Part shown: positions 23,989 through 36,678 of the stretch, one piece after another
Numbering within the stretch: position 1 is the first letter of the stretch
Layout: each line of letters begins with the position of its first letter
Source of the DNA: Flammulina velutipes
Lineage: Eukaryota; Basidiomycota; Agaricomycetes; Agaricales; Physalacriaceae
NCBI GenBank assembly: GCA_011800155.1
Contig: CM022371.1
Coordinates: 3,596,001-3,660,000 of the forward strand
Direction of reading: 5' to 3'
DNA length: 64,000 nt
The notes under the pieces: generated by a model
Databases searched by the model: none
The model's input: only the letters and a program-made list of their open reading frames with translations
Told to the model about the DNA's origin: nothing
Made by a program: the position numbers and the translations under genes

Positions 23989-24764
23989 ATAGTGAGAAAA
24001 CTTGGTGGATATTCTTATACCCAGTGAGAATCAGCGCTGTATCGGTCCGCTACCATGTGACAGAGTCTGCATGTCGGATGGGTGCGGTCAAACATCTATC
24101 CGTAGAGATGGGCTCGAATAGTTCAATTCTTAGAATTCTCGTGAATATATTCAATATTCGAGTGCGCCACACTTCTATTCGAGTACATGACGAAAGCGTA
24201 CTCAATTACAATTGCCTACAATGACCTACGAATATTCTTAACTATTATTCGTAAGTTATTCCAATTTATTAGAGCACAGAACGAGCTCAAAGTTGAATTC
24301 CGGTTGATGCCGGATACCATCAGCTAGCTTCCAAAAGGGGAAGGGTCCTGGACCCTGGTCCAAGAGCGGTGCTTCTGCGGGAGCTGCGATCAAGCGGAGT
24401 TTGAATACGAACCATATTGAGAACGTGATTTCCGTGCTACGTTATGTGGCGCGGAGCGCTATAATGTACATCGCGAGCTGATTTAGAAACCAGAATAGTC
24501 ATAGTTAGTGATAGATTTCTTGAATCTGACCGTACTAATTCTGGTGTGCCCACTGCGAACTGATATCAGTCAAGAAATTTCAGTTGCTTCATTTCCTTGG
24601 TCTCATCTTCAGCTCGGGCATGGAGTGATAATACTTATGTAGTACTGAACGGGTCTGTGATGATACGTCGACACGCCACCCGTACAATGCATCATGCCTG
24701 TGAACTGATGCGCCGCGCACAAGTAATTCAAACCTCGCTAGATAGCAAATAGCAACGGAAATGG
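23989..24764. other. 776-bp segment present only in copy 2
   Basis: Flanked on both sides by TGG. Copy 1 reads straight from TATCGTGG into CCGAGTAGG at about 15802. It is AT-richer than its surroundings and has no open frame of note apart from 23976-24224 (82 codons). Either it was deleted from copy 1 at a 3-bp microhomology or inserted into copy 2 with a 3-bp duplication. I see no terminal inverted repeats, which favours deletion. Confidence 0.75.
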
Positions 24765-25233
24765 CCGAGTAGGCAATCCATTTTTCCCTCTGTTTCTCGT
24801 CTTCTGTGTTGCCTGTGTAATTTAAAGGAGGTAGTCCTATATGTAGAGAGCTCTAAATAAGAAAATTGACGAAATTCTGGCACTCCTCGACATGCTAGAA
24901 TTTGAGCAGCCTCCGGGCGGCTAGCCACAGGCACTGATCATCGAAAAAGCAACACCAGTCGGGCGTATACAAAATCGAGTTGTCCATGACAGTTCGGTGT
25001 CACTATAAGCGTCGGGGAACCAGACACTCCACATCCGTGCAGTGTGATATATGTGCCACCCTCCTCCTCTGGTGTGGCGTCCGGCAGTGTCTGTGGGACG
25101 ATGTTCATAAGAATTCGTATGTTACGTAGATAAGTACAATTTTTTTCAGATTAGAAATACAATGAAAAATCAAGTTCGCACAGTCCCGCTATCGACTGGA
25201 AAAGGTTCGTACTGAAAAGGCGAAAGAGTCTCC
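24765..25233. other. Spacer 3' of F-box copy 2
   Basis: No gene seen; it matches 15804-16272 of copy 1 with scattered substitutions. Confidence 0.5.
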
Positions 25234-26786
25234 TCAATCCTCGAGAGTCAACGACTCACTGTAGACCTCTGTGATCACCACGCGGTCGCCGGCGTTCCTC
25301 CAAGGCCCCGAGGTGATTTCCTCTCGCGCCATTGCTTCTTCGTCCGAACGTTGGATGAAGGCTTCGGCGCTTGTGTCGACCTCTTCATAGTCGGTGCCGA
25401 TGTGCAACATGTTGAGGCGCTGGAGATTCTGAACGGTGTTGTTCTGGCTGCTCGTTCGTGAGTATATGATGTTTCGTAGGTTGGCCCCATTATCAAGAAA
25501 GGCAGAGGGGGGGACGCTCAACGTCGTCAAACGTGGCAGGAGGGGAGGGTTCCCGACTTGGGACAACGCAGTCAAGACGTTGGTGCAGGCGAACACGGCG
25601 TCGAGCACGAGGGTCTCAAGGGATGTACACTGCGATAGGAACTGGAGGAAGGGTGCAGCGAAAGTCGGATGAGCAGGTCTGGTGCTGTGGACTGCGAGCC
25701 ATCGCAGCTGAGGGATGACGCCTTGGAGGTTAGGGTAAAAGAACGCGTTCGCGACATTCGCATCCACCACTCTGAAAATGAGCCGCAGGGAGTGCAGGTT
25801 TGGGACGATGAGGCGATCCGATAGGGTGGCAGGGAAATGCGGGGTATGTTGCGTTAGGCATAACGCACCTAGGCGAGGAAGGGTGATAGGACCAGTTACC
25901 TCGTCTTGTTGGGGGAGCGAGGGTTCTAGTATTTCGAGTACCTCCAGGTCTCGGCAGTGAGGGAGGTGAGCGAAAGATCGGTAACCGGCGGTGAATTTCC
26001 GCAGTACGTGCCATGTCAGCTCCACCACGGGGAAGGGCTCCCACAGCGAGAGTTCTATCAGCCGGGGAGTTATCCAGGTGAAAGTAGGGGGAAGCGGATC
26101 GAAGCTATCGTGGAAGGTCATCGTCAAGTGGGTCAAGCTGTCGAAGGTGGCGTTGGAAAGGTTGGCGGGGAGTGAGGTGAGTACGTCCAGCAGTTTTGCG
26201 GTCCGCCATCGTGAAGTCGATGGCCGCAGCACCTTGGCAACGCGCGCGAGCTGTTTATTGCCCTCCGAATGCATGTCCTCGATGGGATTGCCCATGATGT
26301 CGATGGTAAGAGGGAGTAGTTTGGATCGTTTGACGTAAACATTGACGTTCGCGAACGCCTCGGAATCGTATGGGGGATCTTCGAGGGTGTAGATGGTTAT
26401 GTTGTTCCACAGGCTCGACGTTTCTTTGGCGAGCTCGTACCATCTTCTGCAGACGCCGGCGAGCGTGTTTGCCGGGAATCCTTCCAGTGCGTTTTCCTCG
26501 TCTTCCGAAAGCAGGAGGAAGGCATGGAAAATGTTCAGGAGGATCTCGTTTGGGAGGGAGCGTATGGGGTGGATGACGGCGATGGCGTCCTGAGGGATTG
26601 AGGCGACCACTTGCTGGTTGGTCCCAAGCACTCTTTCCAAGTCTGCGTTCGCGGGGGGAGGAGACTCGAGGTTCTGCAACTCGCAGACGGGGCAACTGTT
26701 GAATGGTCTTTCAGGACGTGTGGATTGCAAGGAAGAGGGGTTTACCTAGACGCAGGTAAGTCTGAAGTCGACGTAGACTGTTCCAT
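25234..26786 (-). CDS. F-box-like / LRR protein, duplication copy 2
   Basis: Duplicate of 16273-17966 with the same two-exon start (ATG at 26786). The N-terminal CPVC region and the LRR-like part are nearly identical. The stretch between is different: 43 residues of the helical segment (those starting RLHLLEAHL in copy 1) are absent, the F-box core is HPIRSLPNEILLNIFHAF, and the following loop (SEDEENALEGFPANTL) is largely replaced. The C-terminal about 40 residues also differ. The frame is kept throughout, so both copies may be functional. The expected role is an SCF adaptor. Confidence 0.78.
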
Positions 26787-29371
26787 TGTGGGGCTAAGAG
26801 TTTCCAGCAGAGTTGAACTTATGGAAGAAGGAATTCAAACGCGTAACGACACAGGCACTGTGTGACAATCCATTGGGCTTCTCACGGCGGGCCGGATGGG
26901 AAATCAAGAAGTGATCAGATTAAGTGGCACGGAGTGTTAGTGATGGCGAAGCGGTACATAACGCTACCAGTGGTGTGTCTGGCTGTGTAGTAGTGGTAGT
27001 GAACAGTGCTGATTGATCGTCATTCGGGTTCCTCGATGTCGTGTTGCGTGTGTCCCGTCGTTGGAGTCATGTTAATTGAGAAGATGTACAGTCATGGGTA
27101 ATGGAAATCACCAGCTTGGGTGCGGCGTGATCAGGAGGTTGAACGGTGATGTAAGTGCATATATTCAGGTAGTCCGAAGTATTACCGACGAGAAGCAAGG
27201 TCGACGGATATTTTGAGGTTGTTTACAGTCCAATTAATCGTTTACTTATGCGAGATACGCGTCAAGATAATGCATAGAGCTGGAAATGAATTTCCCAACT
27301 AGTCTTTTCACAGTTTTTATCATCACTATCAATTGTGAGACCGACAAAGTTGTGTGGCGACGTTCTTGTCAGCATCGTGTCTGTCACTAGAGGCAGCAGC
27401 AGGCAGAGGAAAAATAGGATTCAATCAGGTTCGATAGGTTATGGTGTCCTAGAGAAGTCCTCATGATGGTGAAAGGTGGAGAATGGGTTGTGCATGCGCG
27501 CGCATATAATTGGCTTCTACCGGTCCGATAACCGTGATCGTGGCGCATACTATTGACCTGCCTCCTCACACCGTTCGTATAGGCAGAACACGTAACAATA
27601 AAGACATAAAGGGATAACAGGAGTGATTTTTTCTTTCTTTTTGATCATTCTTACGAACTTATCGGTGGGTTGGCCAAATTTCGGAGCGAAGACTTAACTT
27701 GTACGAAATCAGCTTGGGTAAATGTCTTCCAAGACGTTCTGTAATATACGTGTAGTGCACAGAATGTTGATATTGAAAGTATTGGAGCACCAGTGTTCGG
27801 GTCACACAAGTCGGTGATTGTAGATCATTCTTGAAGAAGGAGGAAGCGAGTCCGAGCAATTTTGCAGGTTTTTCCGGTCTCATAGACGTGTAATACCGTC
27901 GCCGGCTCCGTGTTTAATTTGTGGAAGCTATGTAAGGTCCTTCAGTAGCTCAATGATTCTTGATCCGTTTTGTCGTTAGAGTCCGCCAGTCTGAGACTGA
28001 ATCTCAGGTCGGTCGGGAATCTTCTCAAAACGATACACTTTCGTCGAACTCTTCAAAGAGCATGATGATGATGGCTGGGTACCTCTCGCAGGGGGAGTTT
28101 ACTGCCATATTGGGACTGTGATGATGATGACGCATTGTTGAACACCGAAGATCTATGCAGTAGACGGCATTTATTTAAGATCTTCTAGCGCTGCGTCTAT
28201 TTCAGATATATGCGGTTAAAAACATGGTTATTGTACAAAACTACGGAACACGACTGTGGCTATCTGTGAACCTCCAAAACTAGCATACGCCATTAGACCG
28301 ACGTAACCATCCCCCCAATGAACCCAGCATGCATGCATGCCACTTCATTACTGGTACTCAGCTTCCACGTCCTTCCAGTCGCTATCAGCGACTGGGGCAA
28401 ACGAGCTGATGGGAGCAGGATGACATCACTGATAGGGCGGCGGTGCACAGCCACCGTCGGGATAACCGATTTAAGCAGGTTGGCGGGTGGACAGAGTGTC
28501 AAAACAATTCTAGCTCGTTAACAGTACATCAACACCAATTTTCGCTCGTTCAAAGGACTAATTGTATGACTTTGGTCGTGCCTCCCACTCACCTTGAGGG
28601 TCATTTCACTAATGTCACGCCTGTGGGGATTTAGCTAGCTATGGCTGGGTTAAACATGGGCGGCATACCTTGCAGCATAAGTAGTGGATGGGTGCAAGCG
28701 AGGGGCTGTTAAATGAAGTAGTCGTCGAGCGAGGAAAGCGAAGAGAACACACACAGCGGAGCAGTGGGCGAGCTATATCCTTCAACAGATCTTGAAGGCA
28801 TGTATTAGTAAAAACCAAGCAAGTTTGCAGACGACGCACCCCATTCCGGCGCGTACATACGCGCTCCCGTTACGTAGTCCATCGAGATCGCTTCATTCCG
28901 CGTCCATCAAGGTAGCCAGATGTTGGTTGCAAGCTGGAATGATACGAGTGCGCCATTCTGCGACGCGTCACGAAGGAATGCCGCGACATAGGTAGTGGAA
29001 GAGAATGAAGAGCGCCGAGCACACGAAACTCTCTATTCGTGGAAAGAGAAGTCGTAAGTCATATAAGCAACTCTCGGAAGAGCGGCTGGATTTAAAGGTG
29101 TCTAGAATCATCATAACTATAGGACAAGGAGGAGGAAATCTACTAATTCAGCGATAGTGAGATATACGGCGGTTTTTTCGGATATCAGCCATCAGTCTCG
29201 GGAACTCTCAGAGCTGATTCCCACTGGGAGATCCTAAGTCCCATGCTGTTGTTGCGACTTTAAGCGTGGGCGTTCGGGGCGATCATCTAGCGGGATGTCG
29301 GGCTTTAAACGTTACGAGGTGATAGGAACATTGATATTTAGAAACATATAAACCAGCATCTATCTGAGAGA
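26787..29371. other. Non-coding part of duplication copy 2
   Basis: No gene seen. It contains the 215-bp insertion at 27379-27593 and otherwise follows copy 1. Confidence 0.45.
27379..27593. mobile_element. 215-bp insertion with 3-bp target duplication, MITE-like
   Basis: Copy 1 reads GCATCGTAACAATAAAG at 18553-18569. Copy 2 has 215 extra bases here, flanked by CGT on both sides. The ends are weakly inverted: the start GTGTCTGTC against the reverse complement of the end, GTGTTCTGCC. It has no coding capacity. The size and the clean filled/empty comparison suggest a small non-autonomous element, but the terminal match is short, so this is tentative. Confidence 0.5.
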
Positions 29372-32300
29372 TTACAAAGGGGGGCTGCTGAAATCGTCGA
29401 CCCATCCCTCCAGCATTGACGCCTGCGATGATGTTAACGTGGGGAAAGGTTCGGGACGAGACACGAGCTGTGAGAAAGTGGGAGGCGTCAAAGGCGCTCT
29501 GAGGCTGGCAGTGTCAATATGGACTATGGACATCCATTTCTTGTGTAGATCCCGTGCGCGGCATACCAGCTTTCTTTGAGACTCTGAAAGGTGCTCTTCG
29601 TCCAAACGTGCGACTTGGTAAACGACTTTGTAGATTTTGGAAGTCTTGATGTGTGTAGCGTCCAGTGCGCGACCCTCCAGCCACCGCATGTCGTTGACTG
29701 CGTTGGCCCAATTCTATCCCTTCCGTCATTGAATGTAAAGAGAGGAGGATGTGTTGGCGTACGGATTCAGATGGTGTATCAATCAGTAGTCGACCAGCCA
29801 GCTTGTGGTAAGTGTCGTTGAGGCCTGCCAACAAAGCGGGGTCTGTTGCAGTCGATGCTTGAGAAGCAAGTTTTCAATAAAAGGGTAAGGAAACTGTTGT
29901 TTTGGCACCCACTTTCGTCGGTTTTCTGCTCATGTGTGGATTCTACATAGTGTGACTTGTGAAGTTCATGTGTAGGGAAGGTTAAAGTGGCTATACTTAC
30001 CGTCAGGTGTGTTATCGTCAGATGCGCTGGCGTCGACATCGGAATCGATGATGTTGGAAGGCCGCTGCGTCGCTTGAGGGTATTTCTCTATCTCTTCGCT
30101 AGCATGCTCGTCAGAGCTTTCCTGTGCACTGAGAAGGATCATGTTCTCTCCTTCGTATCTACCGTGGCTTGCGTTGCTCACGTCGTCCTCCTCGCTGCTG
30201 CTGCCGTAGCCCTCTTCATTCGTCTCCTCCTCAGTTTTGTCGCTGTTGTCGGTCCCGCGCATGTCAGAGTAGGCTGTCAGGCAACGGTCATTGTCGACAG
30301 AGTGGGAAAGCGCAGAGGCAGACTTGGAGGAAGCATGCGACGCTTCGGAGTCATTGCTGTCGCTGGACGGATCCGAAACATCTTGGAGGGAAGAGGCAAT
30401 TTTGTTCCATGTAGCGTCTACCATGGTGGGAGGGATGCTTTCTAGTGTCATTGGGAACGACGCGTCGAGTTTCTTGTCCGCCCAGTGGATGTCAAGGTCG
30501 ATATGACAGACCCTCGGATTCCGTTGAATCTCCGCCCTCTTGGCGTGAGAGAGATAAACGTTCTAGGTGTGTGATCGTCAGCGATAGGAATCGGGGCGAT
30601 GAGGGGCGCCGTACTTTTCGTAGCTCCTTCCAAGCAGTGACGACCCCTTCCTCGTAGTATTTTCCCTCGCCGTCCTCTCTCTCGAACCCGAAGACCGCGT
30701 CGCTGTTGAAGATGGCGCCCATCCTCTTCTCGAACGTCTTGTACCTATCCATGAAAGTATCAGCGGCGAACTTCTTTTCGATATCCTCCTTGTCGCTCTC
30801 ATCGGTGAAAGGGTCCAGTCCGGCGTTTCCAATGTTGTCCCATTGGTGAAGCCAACGTGCAGGTGGCGGGTGCACCGGAGAGTAGCTCTCACAGAGACCC
30901 AGCAGAGATTGTCTCCACTTGTCGAATAGCGGGAGTTTTCTACAGACCTCGGCGATGATCCTGCTGTATGCTAGCGCGGTATGTATCTCGAGGACCAGCG
31001 CCTGTACTTGACGTGGATGGGGAGTAGATGACGTGAATGCGTAGAGGTACCAAGGAATAGCAGAGTACTTGAGCATACGCAAGATGGCCTGGAAGTCATC
31101 GTGGAAGGTTTGGGGAATGGTCGGGAGGATCAATGCTGTCTCGCTCGCGACGTCGAGGTGTGGACGACGCTCCATGCTCGCGGGTTGTTTGGGATCAGCC
31201 ATATGTCGTGTCAAGACGTCTTTGAGTTTCATGTCGAAAAGAACAACGTCGTCTTTCGATGCTCCGTACGTACGCATGAGCGTACTGATGTAAGTTCCCT
31301 TGCGCAAGGTTGTTTGTTTTGTGTAGGCCTCGAGTTTTCCGTAGACGATCTGGTACGCAGGCGTCCATACTTCCGCGAAAGAAGAGACGAACAGGTCGGC
31401 CAATTGAACAGAGATATTGACGTGTTGTGACTGTTGGATGTTTGCGATGAAGAGGGCGAAGCAGGAAGGATCCGAAGTTGAGTAAACCTTGAACTCAACC
31501 ATGCCGGTAACCTGGTCCGCCGTCAATGGCATGAATTTGGAAGAAGACAAGACGACATACAGCTAGACAGAGTATCCTAAGTGCGTGCCACGTTTTGGTG
31601 TCCTTCACGTCGGTACGCCCAAGCATTTGTATCCATGACTGAAGCACAGATCGTGTGAAGACAGGGAGCGGAGTGTCGTAGGTTAGTACCTGCTGCGGGG
31701 AGAAGAAGGAGAACAGAGGGGTGTGTTGGAGGTAGAAGAGGCGTTTCCGGACGGACAGCATGAAAGACTTCTCCTTAGAGTTGTCGGTCACCCTAGTAAT
31801 GGCGTTGTTGTATTTATCCATGGCAGCCTGCCAGGCAATGAACTTCTCAGTCCCCGCCTGAGCACCGTAATGGGTGAGGAAGATGGGCCGCAAGTACTGC
31901 TGGTAGCAATCGTCAATGTGCTTCATTAATGCCATTGCCGGGCACGGTGGGTTATCGCGTTTGTCGCGGAGCTCAACATGTGCACTCTCAACGAGGCGCT
32001 GGAGCAGTGTTAACTTCTCCTGGTCGTTAAGGTTGTTGTACTCTTCTGTTGATGGCGCGTCCCCGAGTGAGGTAGAGCTGAACATCTGCATATATGGCAA
32101 CGATGACTGGGTCGCAATCTTGAAGATCTTAAAGGACTGATCAGCGTCTGTTGGAAAGTGAGAAGGGGAACTTACTGGACCGGTGAAGTATGCCAATGGT
32201 TTGAGACGCACTCTTCCAGTGGGTTGGATCTTCGCCCTGTCGGGCTGGACACGAAACTCAGCGTAGCGTGCTAGCATTGCAAATGCGGACATCACGTCTG

Positions 32301-35300
32301 GGTTCAACGTGATGGAGCGTAGAACCGAGCCAGACTTGTTTGGGTTGACATGAAGCATGGTCTGCAGTCGCAGTCGGGTTGTGATGAAGGGAGAGGTCGC
32401 GTTGGGAGGGAGATTGTTCAGGGTGTCAGCAATCATCCACATGGCGTTGTCCTCGTTGTCGGGGATGGTAGTTGGACGCAGGTTGGTAGCCAAGTAGGAG
32501 AAGAGCTCCATGGCGTGCTCACTAGCATACATGGCATCTGTCATCAAAGGTGAGAGAGAAGTACGGGAGGAAGAGTTGTTAACCGTTTACCAATGTCGTA
32601 GATCTTGACGAGCCAGAAACTCAGAGAGTCTATCTCCCGCTCCAAGTCCTTGATTGCCTTTGTTGAAAGGACATGCTGCGGACTACCCTCCTCTTCCTTG
32701 TTGCGTTGTAATTTCGTGAGAGATAGCCTCTTGGTCAAACTGCGGATTTTGAAGGACATCATGAGTTCCCGTCTATGTGCCCCGTTGCACAGGAGAGCCT
32801 CGACGATGACAGCGGGGTTGAGGACCTTCAACCTCCGAAAAGGACCCTTAACGCTTGTAGTGATAGTGCTTGGGTCGAGGTCTTTGAGCGACGCACAGAT
32901 GGTGAGAGCGTGCTCTGGGTGCTCGAAATAGATTGACTTTCCTTGATCGGTACCTTCGTAGAGAAGGGCAACGTTGGTTTCTGTCGGCTCGCGCTTGTTC
33001 ATCCCTTGACTTGTCACTCTGTACCCATCCTCGGTAGCGCCGTCGCCACAGGTGATGTCGATGAACGCGAAACCAGCCAGCATGGAGTCTATCTTTGTAG
33101 CAATGTCCTTGAGAGTGAGGGGTGCGGGTTTCTTGGTGTTGGCCTGTTTCTATGCATTGCGTTGGTACCATGGAAAGACGGAGAACGGCGGCACCCACTT
33201 TCTTCTGTGGACGGCGTACGTCATTCTGTGCCACAGTGAATGGAGGGCTGACCTGTATAGGCAAGTTGGCGGACAGAGCAAAAGTACGGTGTGAGCAGGA
33301 ACATACGTTTCCATCGACGCCTTCTTCCAGCGCATTGTCAGTCTCATCCTCCGAAGTGAGAGGTATAGCTTTCTCCTTTCCCTAGTGAGAGGAAGAAACG
33401 TTACATGAGCGACACGTCACGTGGGGAGAGTCATTGACAGTGTACTTTAGATTTTCTCTTTGCCATCTTAGCCAGCGCAGTGTTGGGCTCGTCTGAGGGA
33501 GGTTGCGAAGAATCCTTTGAGTTCAGAGTCAGTGCAATGAACAGTGTGAGTTGTTGAGGGAGATCACCTGCTGCCCGTCCACGTCTTCTTCTGAAAGGAT
33601 GAGTCGTGCACGTTTCTTAGGCTACCAAAGTTAGTGAGAACGTGAAGGGATTGGTAGACAACGTACTTTTGGTTTGTTCTTTGCGTTCTTGGTAGGTACG
33701 GCGGCCGATTTGTCTGAAGGAGGTTGTGAGCCATCCTTTCGTGTGATTGTTAGTGAATGGATAGGACGTGTAGTCAAGGGAGAGATTACCTTTCGCCTGC
33801 AGGCAACGTCGTCTGAGATATCTTCCGACGTGACAACACGGACACGCTTTTTCCCCTATCAAAGGAGGAGTACATGAGCGGAGCTGAAGATAAAGAGACT
33901 GATTGACAGCGTACCTTTGCTTTGCTGTCGGACAGCTTGGTTGGTATAGCATCTGATTCGTCGGAAGGAGGTTGTGATGTGTCCTTAAATGTGAGAAGTT
34001 AGAGAGTCAACGGAAAAAGCGGTTTCAGCAGCTCACCTGTTGTCTGCTAGACTCTTCCTGCGAAAGAATGACTCGTGTACGTTTCTTTGGCAACCCAACT
34101 AATTTCAGTTTGAGGGATCATGAGGGGATTGCTAGCAAAGGTACCTGTGGCTTTCGCTTCGCGGTCTTGGTTGGTGTCACATCCGAGTCGTCGGATTCGT
34201 TCTCGGGTGCGAAAAACAGAGGTCGTTTATATCCCTAGGGTTGAGTACTGTCCTTCACCAGACGGTAAGACGAATTGGGCAAGAAGGTACCTTTGAGTAG
34301 CGCTTCCTGGCAATGGGTGGGCTGGTGTCCGAGTGTTCGGGAGCAAGCTGCAGCGTATTCGTTAGGTCAGTAAAGCGAAACCAACGATCTGTTTAGAAAG
34401 CGCACACTTCGTTTGTCGGATACGTTGCCAGAGTCTTCCTCTGAAAGCGGTGGAGTCCGTTCCTTGCCCTTCGAGTCGTTGTGAAATGTGGGTGGTCAAG
34501 GTAATTAAATTTCATTGTGTTTACCTTTTTTTCCTTTCTGGATCCCAGCTGCAGTGGCACGCGCGCTATCTAAGGGAAGTCGGTATGTTGGAAGCAGAAA
34601 GGGTTAGGGAGAGGTGGAAACGCACTTTTTTGCGCTTGGATGCTTCATTTAACCTTGACATGTTCACAACCTCATTGTCTGATTCAGAGCGCTAGGTAAC
34701 AATAGATTTAACGTCGCTCAGTTGTTGGGAGAAAGTCCAGAAACCTCTTCGTTTCTCAACTTGGGACGTTTCCTCTTAGGCGGAGGGTCATCGTCTTCAT
34801 CTTCCACGTCATCATCATCTTCCTCTTCACTAGCAGCCGTATCAACGTCTGTAGCGATCGGTGAAGTGCGTGGGAGTGAATCTGCGTCCTGTTGTCACGT
34901 TTAGTTCACCAGTATCGGTGGAACACGCCGAAAAACATACTTTGACTGTGCGCCTTGAGAAGCCAGACAGTGTGCTCTGTCCCGTTCGGGGAGTCTTTGG
35001 CTGAAAAGAGCGGGAGGCGCGAGCCTGTTTCGTCAGTTTGGAAGCTGGTACCGGATCCTGTTGTGCAGTTAGTGCCGGCAATGAGCAAGGATATCAAAAC
35101 GCGCGAACCTCCAATCCTGCGGTAGAGCGTTCAGCGTCGTCATAAACGTTGGGGGACATTCCCGCCCGAGCTCTCATCTGGTACGACAATGTTAGGGCAA
35201 GTGGTGAACATGCTGCCAGAAACAGTTACCCTCTTTGCCGGTACAGTAGGACGAGCCTAGGAGTCATTCGTTCGTCAGTTCTGGTAAGAGCGAGACATAC

Positions 35301-36678
35301 ATCTGTCTAGCGTACTTGGGACATCATCTGATGCTGCATGTGGTACATGTTCAGGCTAAGTGAATGAATCACAAATCTAGTGATTGACTCACATTGTTGC
35401 CAGTATTCCCATCTGTGGAGATTCCAGCTCGCTACGGGAACAAATCAGAAGAGTTCGCAGCCGCCGAAATTCACTCACGCTTGAAGTGTCCTGTGCTTCT
35501 GGGGATTCCTTGGATGACAGAGGTGAGTGAAGGACAAGAAGAACAAAAATATTCCAAGCTACCAGACGTCCGATTCTGGTTGAGGTTCTCTTCTACTCAA
35601 GGTTCAGTAGGTCGATCCGTTGAAGGGGAAGAAGAGGGACGTACCACGAGTCTGTCAGGTGCCGGCCCAACCTTGGCCATCTAGTGAGCATGAAAATGGG
35701 AACGTCAGACACAGGATTTGTCGTCTGAAAAGGCGGTGGTCATTCACCCTCCGTGTCTTCTTCTTCCGCGGAGGCTCGTCGTCAGCACTGGTATCTGGTG
35801 AGATTACGGTTGGCTACGGCGGAAGTCATTTGGCTTTCATGTAGTGGAGTCTGCGTAGTTACCTCTTGCATTGCCTTCTTCAGCTTCTGCTTGGCGCGGG
35901 TAGAGGTCGAATCCGCTTTGGTTTGTGTGGCTGAGGTTCTTTCGTCCGGGATAGCAGAGGCACCTTTTACAACGTCTGCGTACGAGGGAGAGCCTGCTCT
36001 GATAGTGTTTGACATTCTCGACAGCTGTTTGTGAAGTGTTGGTCTAGGGGAGTCAGGACGAAGAGCAAGAAGTACCTTTATAGCGGCGCGAGTAGCCCCT
36101 TCAGAGTCAACCTTGCGGATGTATCGGAAAGTCAGTTTTCGTTAGCTGTCGGAACGCTGGGAGACGTACAGACGCAGATGCCTTTGAATGAGGGCGAATA
36201 GTCCCCTGCATCGATGCTTGAGTCTCTCTCTGACTCCGATAGGTGTGAGAACTTACAGGTTCGGATTTTATGGGCTGGGTCGCAAAGACGGGAGGAACCT
36301 AGCGATGTGAGTGATCCTGGTTGGGGGACTTGTCGGAAAGACGCACGATAGAAGAGGAACCGGGACCTTCGCCATCGCTGGAAAGCGTGATGACCTCTGG
36401 CTTGGAAGCAGGCTTCTTCGATTTGGAGATTGTGGCGGACTTTCGAGACGATGTCTTTGAGTTGAGCGGTTTGGAAATCATTTGAGGGATTTCCGTCGAA
36501 GGGGGCGTAGAGGGGACCTTGAGGTAAGAGTTAGTGTCTTCGCACGCATGTCATGCACGGAATTCTGCGCACGAGGGGATCAGAGTCGAATGCAATTACG
36601 AGGGCCTACGCGGACAGTGAGAATGAACTAGAGGGAAAATGGCAAGTAGGCAGGACTACCTGTGGTGTCACCTTCATG
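29372..36678 (-). CDS. B2: large nuclear-type protein of unknown family, paralogue of B1
   Basis: Multi-exon gene. Resolved introns include 31512-31560 (GTATGT donor) and 30563-30614 (GTACGG donor, CTAG acceptor). The N-terminus (33.3-36.7 kb) is a series of micro-exons encoding alternating acidic and Lys/Arg-rich motifs (SQPPSDE, SEEDVDGQQ, PPPKRKRPKL), i.e. a disordered region with nuclear-localisation-like signals. The core (30.6-33.1 kb) matches B1 at several blocks: FWLVKIYDIGK against LWLAKLYDK, WLHQWDNIG against LRHDWNNI, and the exon after the last core intron. An acidic Ser/Asp-rich tail and a final exon to 29372 follow. The last junction near 29700 and the first exon (ATG proposed at 36678) are not resolved. 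Function is unknown. Its 3' end is duplicated at 20307-20627. Confidence 0.6.
33440..34480 (-). repeat. Reiterated exon-intron cassettes in the B2 N-terminus
   Basis: Units of about 250-290 bp, each with one exon encoding a KKRxRVxxSEEDxxxxQQ-type motif and one encoding DxSQPPSDExxxxPTKxxKRK, are repeated along 33.45-34.25 kb on the minus strand; looser relatives continue to about 34.5 kb. Exons are mostly symmetric phase 0-0, so whole cassettes can be added or lost without changing frame. In the unit near 34098 the expected acceptor TAG reads TTG, so that exon may be lost or joined differently. Confidence 0.6.

Larger units (their letters stand above)
20628..29691. repeat. Large tandem duplication, copy 2 (about 9.1 kb)
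   Basis: Second head-to-tail copy of 12207-20627. Differences seen by reading: about 10 extra bases near 20775; one fewer 247-bp unit; a 776-bp segment (23989-24764) absent from copy 1; a changed F-box region with a 43-residue gap in the gene; a 215-bp insertion (27379-27593); and small insertions near 27767 and 27991. After 29691 the sequence continues into unique DNA that extends the B2 gene. Confidence 0.9.

Noticed and set aside
29987..30445. 152-codon plus-strand frame
   Set aside because: Antisense shadow of the acidic Ser/Asp/Glu-rich tail of B2; the Val/Leu/Arg-rich content is what antisense of such a tail gives.
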